A program made the translations under genes and the position numbers. A stretch of DNA of 64,000 nucleotides from Planococcus plakortidis (GTDB taxonomy: Bacteria; Bacillota; Bacilli; Bacillales_A; Planococcaceae): the NCBI RefSeq assembly GCF_001687605.2, contig NZ_CP016539.2:278501-342500 (forward strand), given 5' to 3'. Within the stretch, counting starts at the first letter, position 1; each line of letters starts with the position of its first letter. Shown piece after piece: positions 61,902 to 64,000 of this stretch. Under the pieces are notes generated by a model that did no database searches, was not told the DNA's origin, and saw nothing but the letters and a program-made list of their open reading frames with translations.

Positions 61902-62921
61902 ATGACACAACAAACAAAAGAGCTTGCCGTATCCATCTTGGACCTGGTGCCAGTGCGCCAAGGTTTTCCAATGGTGCAAGCGTTTGAAGATATGAAAAAT
62001 CTCGCACGCCATGCCGAACAGCTCGGCTATAAACGGTTCTGGCTGTCCGAACATCACAATACACCGACGCTCGCGAGTTCTGCGACGTCAATCCTTATCT
62101 CGAAAGTGCTCGAAGCGACTGACACGATCGAAGTCGGCTCTGGGGGCATCATGCTGCCGAACCATACGCCGCTTGTGGTTGCCGAACAATTCGGCACGCT
62201 TGAGACGATGCATCCAGGGCGCGTGAATCTCGGCCTTGGCCGCGCACCGGGGACAGACATGCAAACAGCCCGCGCGCTTCGCCGGACGACCCAGGAAACC
62301 GCCTTCCAATTTCCTGAAGATGTCGAAGAACTGCAGCGTTATCTGGGCCCGCTTGAGGCGCAGGAATCCGTAAAAGCGTATCCAGGCGTTGAGACGGAAG
62401 TGCCGCTGTTCATCCTCGGCTCGAGCACATCGAGCGCGGTGCTCGCAGCGAAACTCGGTTTGCCGTATGCGTTTGCCGCCCATTTCGCCCCGCAGCAGCT
62501 GGAATCGGCAATCGCCATCTACCGCAGCCGTTTCGAGCCTTCCGATACTCTGGCAGAGCCGTACGTCATCGCCTGCGTCAACGTAGTCGGTGCCGATAGT
62601 GCGGAGGAAGCGGAACAGCTTTCGACATCGAGCGACCAGTTTTACTTGAATGTCGTCCGCGGAACGAAAAACCCATTGATGCCGCCTGTCGAGACGATGG
62701 AAGGCCGTTGGAGCTACGCGGAAGAAGCGATGGTCAAATCGATGGCACGCTATACATTCAAAGGGAATGCCGAGCAACTGGGAGAACAAATCGGCCGTTT
62801 TGCCGGTGAATTGCCAATCGATGAATTGATGGCCGTTTCCTATATTTATGACCAGGAAAAGCGCGCGCGTTCTTACGAAATCCTCAAGCAAGCGGTAACG
62901 CATGCTGTCGGATTGCCATGA
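61902..62921 (+). CDS. LLM-class flavin-dependent oxidoreductase
   Basis: Encodes 339 residues; AAAGGAAG precedes the ATG. The luciferase-like TIM-barrel is evident: [56 protein letters not shown] and [16 protein letters not shown]. Members use reduced flavin for monooxygenation or dehydrogenation; this subgroup (YhbW/YwcH-like) has mostly unknown substrates. No flavin reductase adjoins it. Confidence 0.9.
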   Translation: MTQQTKELAVSILDLVPVRQGFPMVQAFEDMKNLARHAEQLGYKRFWLSEHHNTPTLASSATSILISKVLEATDTIEVGSGGIMLPNHTPLVVAEQFGTLETMHPGRVNLGLGRAPGTDMQTARALRRTTQETAFQFPEDVEELQRYLGPLEAQESVKAYPGVETEVPLFILGSSTSSAVLAAKLGLPYAFAAHFAPQQLESAIAIYRSRFEPSDTLAEPYVIACVNVVGADSAEEAEQLSTSSDQFYLNVVRGTKNPLMPPVETMEGRWSYAEEAMVKSMARYTFKGNAEQLGEQIGRFAGELPIDELMAVSYIYDQEKRARSYEILKQAVTHAVGLP

Positions 62922-63006
62922 AATGTTCACCTGGCCGGCACCAGCAACCGTCCAGCTTCATGTATAATACTAGGGAAACTTGAAGTTTAAAGGTGGTAAT
63001 AATGTT

Positions 63007-63285
63007 ATGGACTTTCTCTATTTTCCTGAAGATAAATCAGAATATATTCCGGGAATCATCTCGGTCGTCATCATTTTCATCCTATCGATCCTGATCGTCC
63101 GTCTTTTGACGAAAGCATCGCGAAAGCAAGTCAAAAAATTGAACGAGCAAGGCTACCCGGTCATTTACGACCGCGGTGAGATGCAACATGATTCTGATGG
63201 ACAAACGCAATCGGAACGACAAGCAACTCCGAATACACCGGAAGAGCCGAAGGATACAAACGGCCCACCGACGAAAAAGCCCTGA
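63007..63285 (+). CDS. Small single-pass membrane protein
   Basis: Encodes 92 residues from ATG 63007 (AAAGGTGG upstream). One membrane helix near the N-terminus (IISVVIIFILSILIVRLLT), then a basic segment (KASRKQVKKL) and a hydrophilic Gln/Pro/Glu-rich tail in the cytoplasm by the positive-inside rule. No known family. The stop TGA (63283-63285) lies inside the terminator. Confidence 0.65.
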   Translation: MDFLYFPEDKSEYIPGIISVVIIFILSILIVRLLTKASRKQVKKLNEQGYPVIYDRGEMQHDSDGQTQSERQATPNTPEEPKDTNGPPTKKP

Positions 63286-63302
63286 CGCTTCAGGGCTTTT
63301 TC
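63275..63302 (+). terminator. Terminator overlapping a stop codon
   Basis: Arms AAAAAGCCCTGA / TCAGGGCTTTTT; the stop codon TGA is in the left arm. Confidence 0.9.
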
Positions 63303-63356
63303 TAGTTAGTGGAAGGTGTATACTGAAACAATACTTTAAAGAAAAGAGTTGCCATC

Positions 63357-64000
63357 ATGACAAAAAATTTAGCGGGCGGCTTGCAATGGGCGATTTTCCT
63401 CATCGCTTCCTCCATTGCCGCCCCCATTGCCATCGCAAGCATTTTCGGTATGGACACTGCCGAGACCGCGCTGTTCTTGCAGCGCACCATTTTCGTCCTT
63501 GGCATCGCCTGCCTGATCCAAGCCTTTATCGGCCACCGTTTGCCGATCAACGAAGGGCCGGCTGGTTTATGGTGGGGCGTGTTTATCGTCTACGCCGGCC
63601 TTGTCGGCGTCTTATACTCCACGGCCGAGGAATCCTTGCAAGTGCTGCAAAGCGGACTGTTCTATAGCGGTATTTTATTCATGGTATTTGCCGTGACGGG
63701 AGTGGTCGATAAGCTGAAGCGGTTTTTCACTCCAACGGTCACTTTTGTCTATTTGCTATTGCTCGTATTGCAGATCAGCGAATCGATCATGAAAGGCCTG
63801 TTCGGCATTGCGGCGGAAGGAGGTTTATTGGATGTGCGGGTACTGGTGGCAGCGGTTGCGGTCATCCTGGCCACCTTTTATTTCATGGCCCATCGGTCGG
63901 CGTTCATCAGCCGTTACTCTGTTCTCCTGTCCATCGCTTTTGGGTGGTTGCTGTTTTGGGCGATCGGCAAAGCGCCGAACATCCCCGAAACCGGCGGGTC
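63357..64000 (+). CDS. Purine/pyrimidine permease (YwdJ-like), 5' part only
   Basis: ATG 63357 opens a frame that runs off the window after 214 codons. The visible part (GGLQWAIFLIASSIAAPIAI, FIGHRLPINEGPAGLWWGVF) has the xanthine/uracil permease (NCS2) pattern and six or more helices. The G-x-x-W-x-x-F form at the start and PINEGPAG match B. subtilis YwdJ. The substrate nucleobase is not known. Ribosome site: AAAAGAG, weak. No partner gene is visible. Confidence 0.78.
   Translation, partial: MTKNLAGGLQWAIFLIASSIAAPIAIASIFGMDTAETALFLQRTIFVLGIACLIQAFIGHRLPINEGPAGLWWGVFIVYAGLVGVLYSTAEESLQVLQSGLFYSGILFMVFAVTGVVDKLKRFFTPTVTFVYLLLLVLQISESIMKGLFGIAAEGGLLDVRVLVAAVAVILATFYFMAHRSAFISRYSVLLSIAFGWLLFWAIGKAPNIPETGG

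Noticed and set aside
62088-62930. 280-codon minus-strand frame across the luciferase-like gene
   Set aside because: Antisense shadow with no ribosome site and implausible composition.

Overview
The window reads as chromosome of a low-to-mid GC, aerobic, Gram-positive Firmicute, most like Planococcaceae (Planococcus or a close relative). Pointers are the GGAGG-type ribosome sites, lipobox lipoproteins, a Trp T-box, a guanine riboswitch, Bacillus-type gene families (Xpt/PbuX, type II pantothenate kinase, GSP17M, YkvI- and YhfI-like proteins, intracellular subtilase with a LIPY pro-motif) and a near-balanced GC content by eye. Species assignment is inference. There are no rRNA, tRNA, CRISPR, prophage or transposase genes. 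Nearly every gene end carries a strong intrinsic terminator hairpin.

Layout. 1-5.2 kb: end of a DCC-family gene, a repeat element, an FN3-like protein, a GAF-STAS regulator, a phosphodiesterase, a RibD-like reductase and a SleB-type wall hydrolase. 5.2-8.2 kb: sugar ABC importer (binding protein and two permeases, no ATPase). 8.3-10.7 kb: trpEG under a tryptophan T-box. 10.7-17.4 kb: DDAH-like hydrolase, GIY-YIG protein, SDR, SurA-like lipoprotein, hisC, flavoprotein and small genes. 17.4-19.1 kb: fetAB iron exporter with Fur- and PerR-like sites. 19.1-26 kb: oxidoreductase, intracellular protease, coaW, nitroreductase, hemY/cgoX and a LysM-NlpC/P60 endopeptidase. 26-29 kb: acyl-CoA ligase, thioesterase and TetR regulator. 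29-36 kb: a 23-residue-repeat protein, fhs, a DUF4139 protein, a frameshifted tspO and a proline dehydrogenase. 36-38 kb: guanine riboswitch with xpt-pbuX. 38-48 kb: esterase, degenerate site-2-protease-like protein, VOC dioxygenase, a second proline dehydrogenase, an orphan transporter, FmdA-type amidase, shikimate kinase, lactonase and Sco1. 48.5-57.2 kb: a tightly overlapped glycogen operon glgBCDAP plus an SDR. 57.2-64 kb: a metallo-beta-lactamase/HhH lipoprotein with a DUF3006 partner, YkvI-like transporter, GSP17M protein, YhfI-like hydrolase, luciferase-like enzyme and the start of a nucleobase permease.

The most unusual structure is a family of three ~240-bp non-coding repeats (241-480, 41144-41381, 59076-59310). 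Each sits inside an intrinsic terminator and is flanked on both sides by a copy of that local terminator. In two cases the whole hairpin is a 35-36 bp direct duplication; in the third the loop is inverted between copies. This looks like a small non-autonomous element that targets terminator hairpins and leaves termination intact on both sides.

Other points worth attention are the Fur/PerR-type control region of fetAB, the SDR in the glycogen operon whose YxxxK motif lacks the lysine, the pseudo-M50 membrane protein and the 23-residue tandem-repeat protein. Starts were moved inward from the longest frame wherever a clear ribosome site pointed to a later codon.
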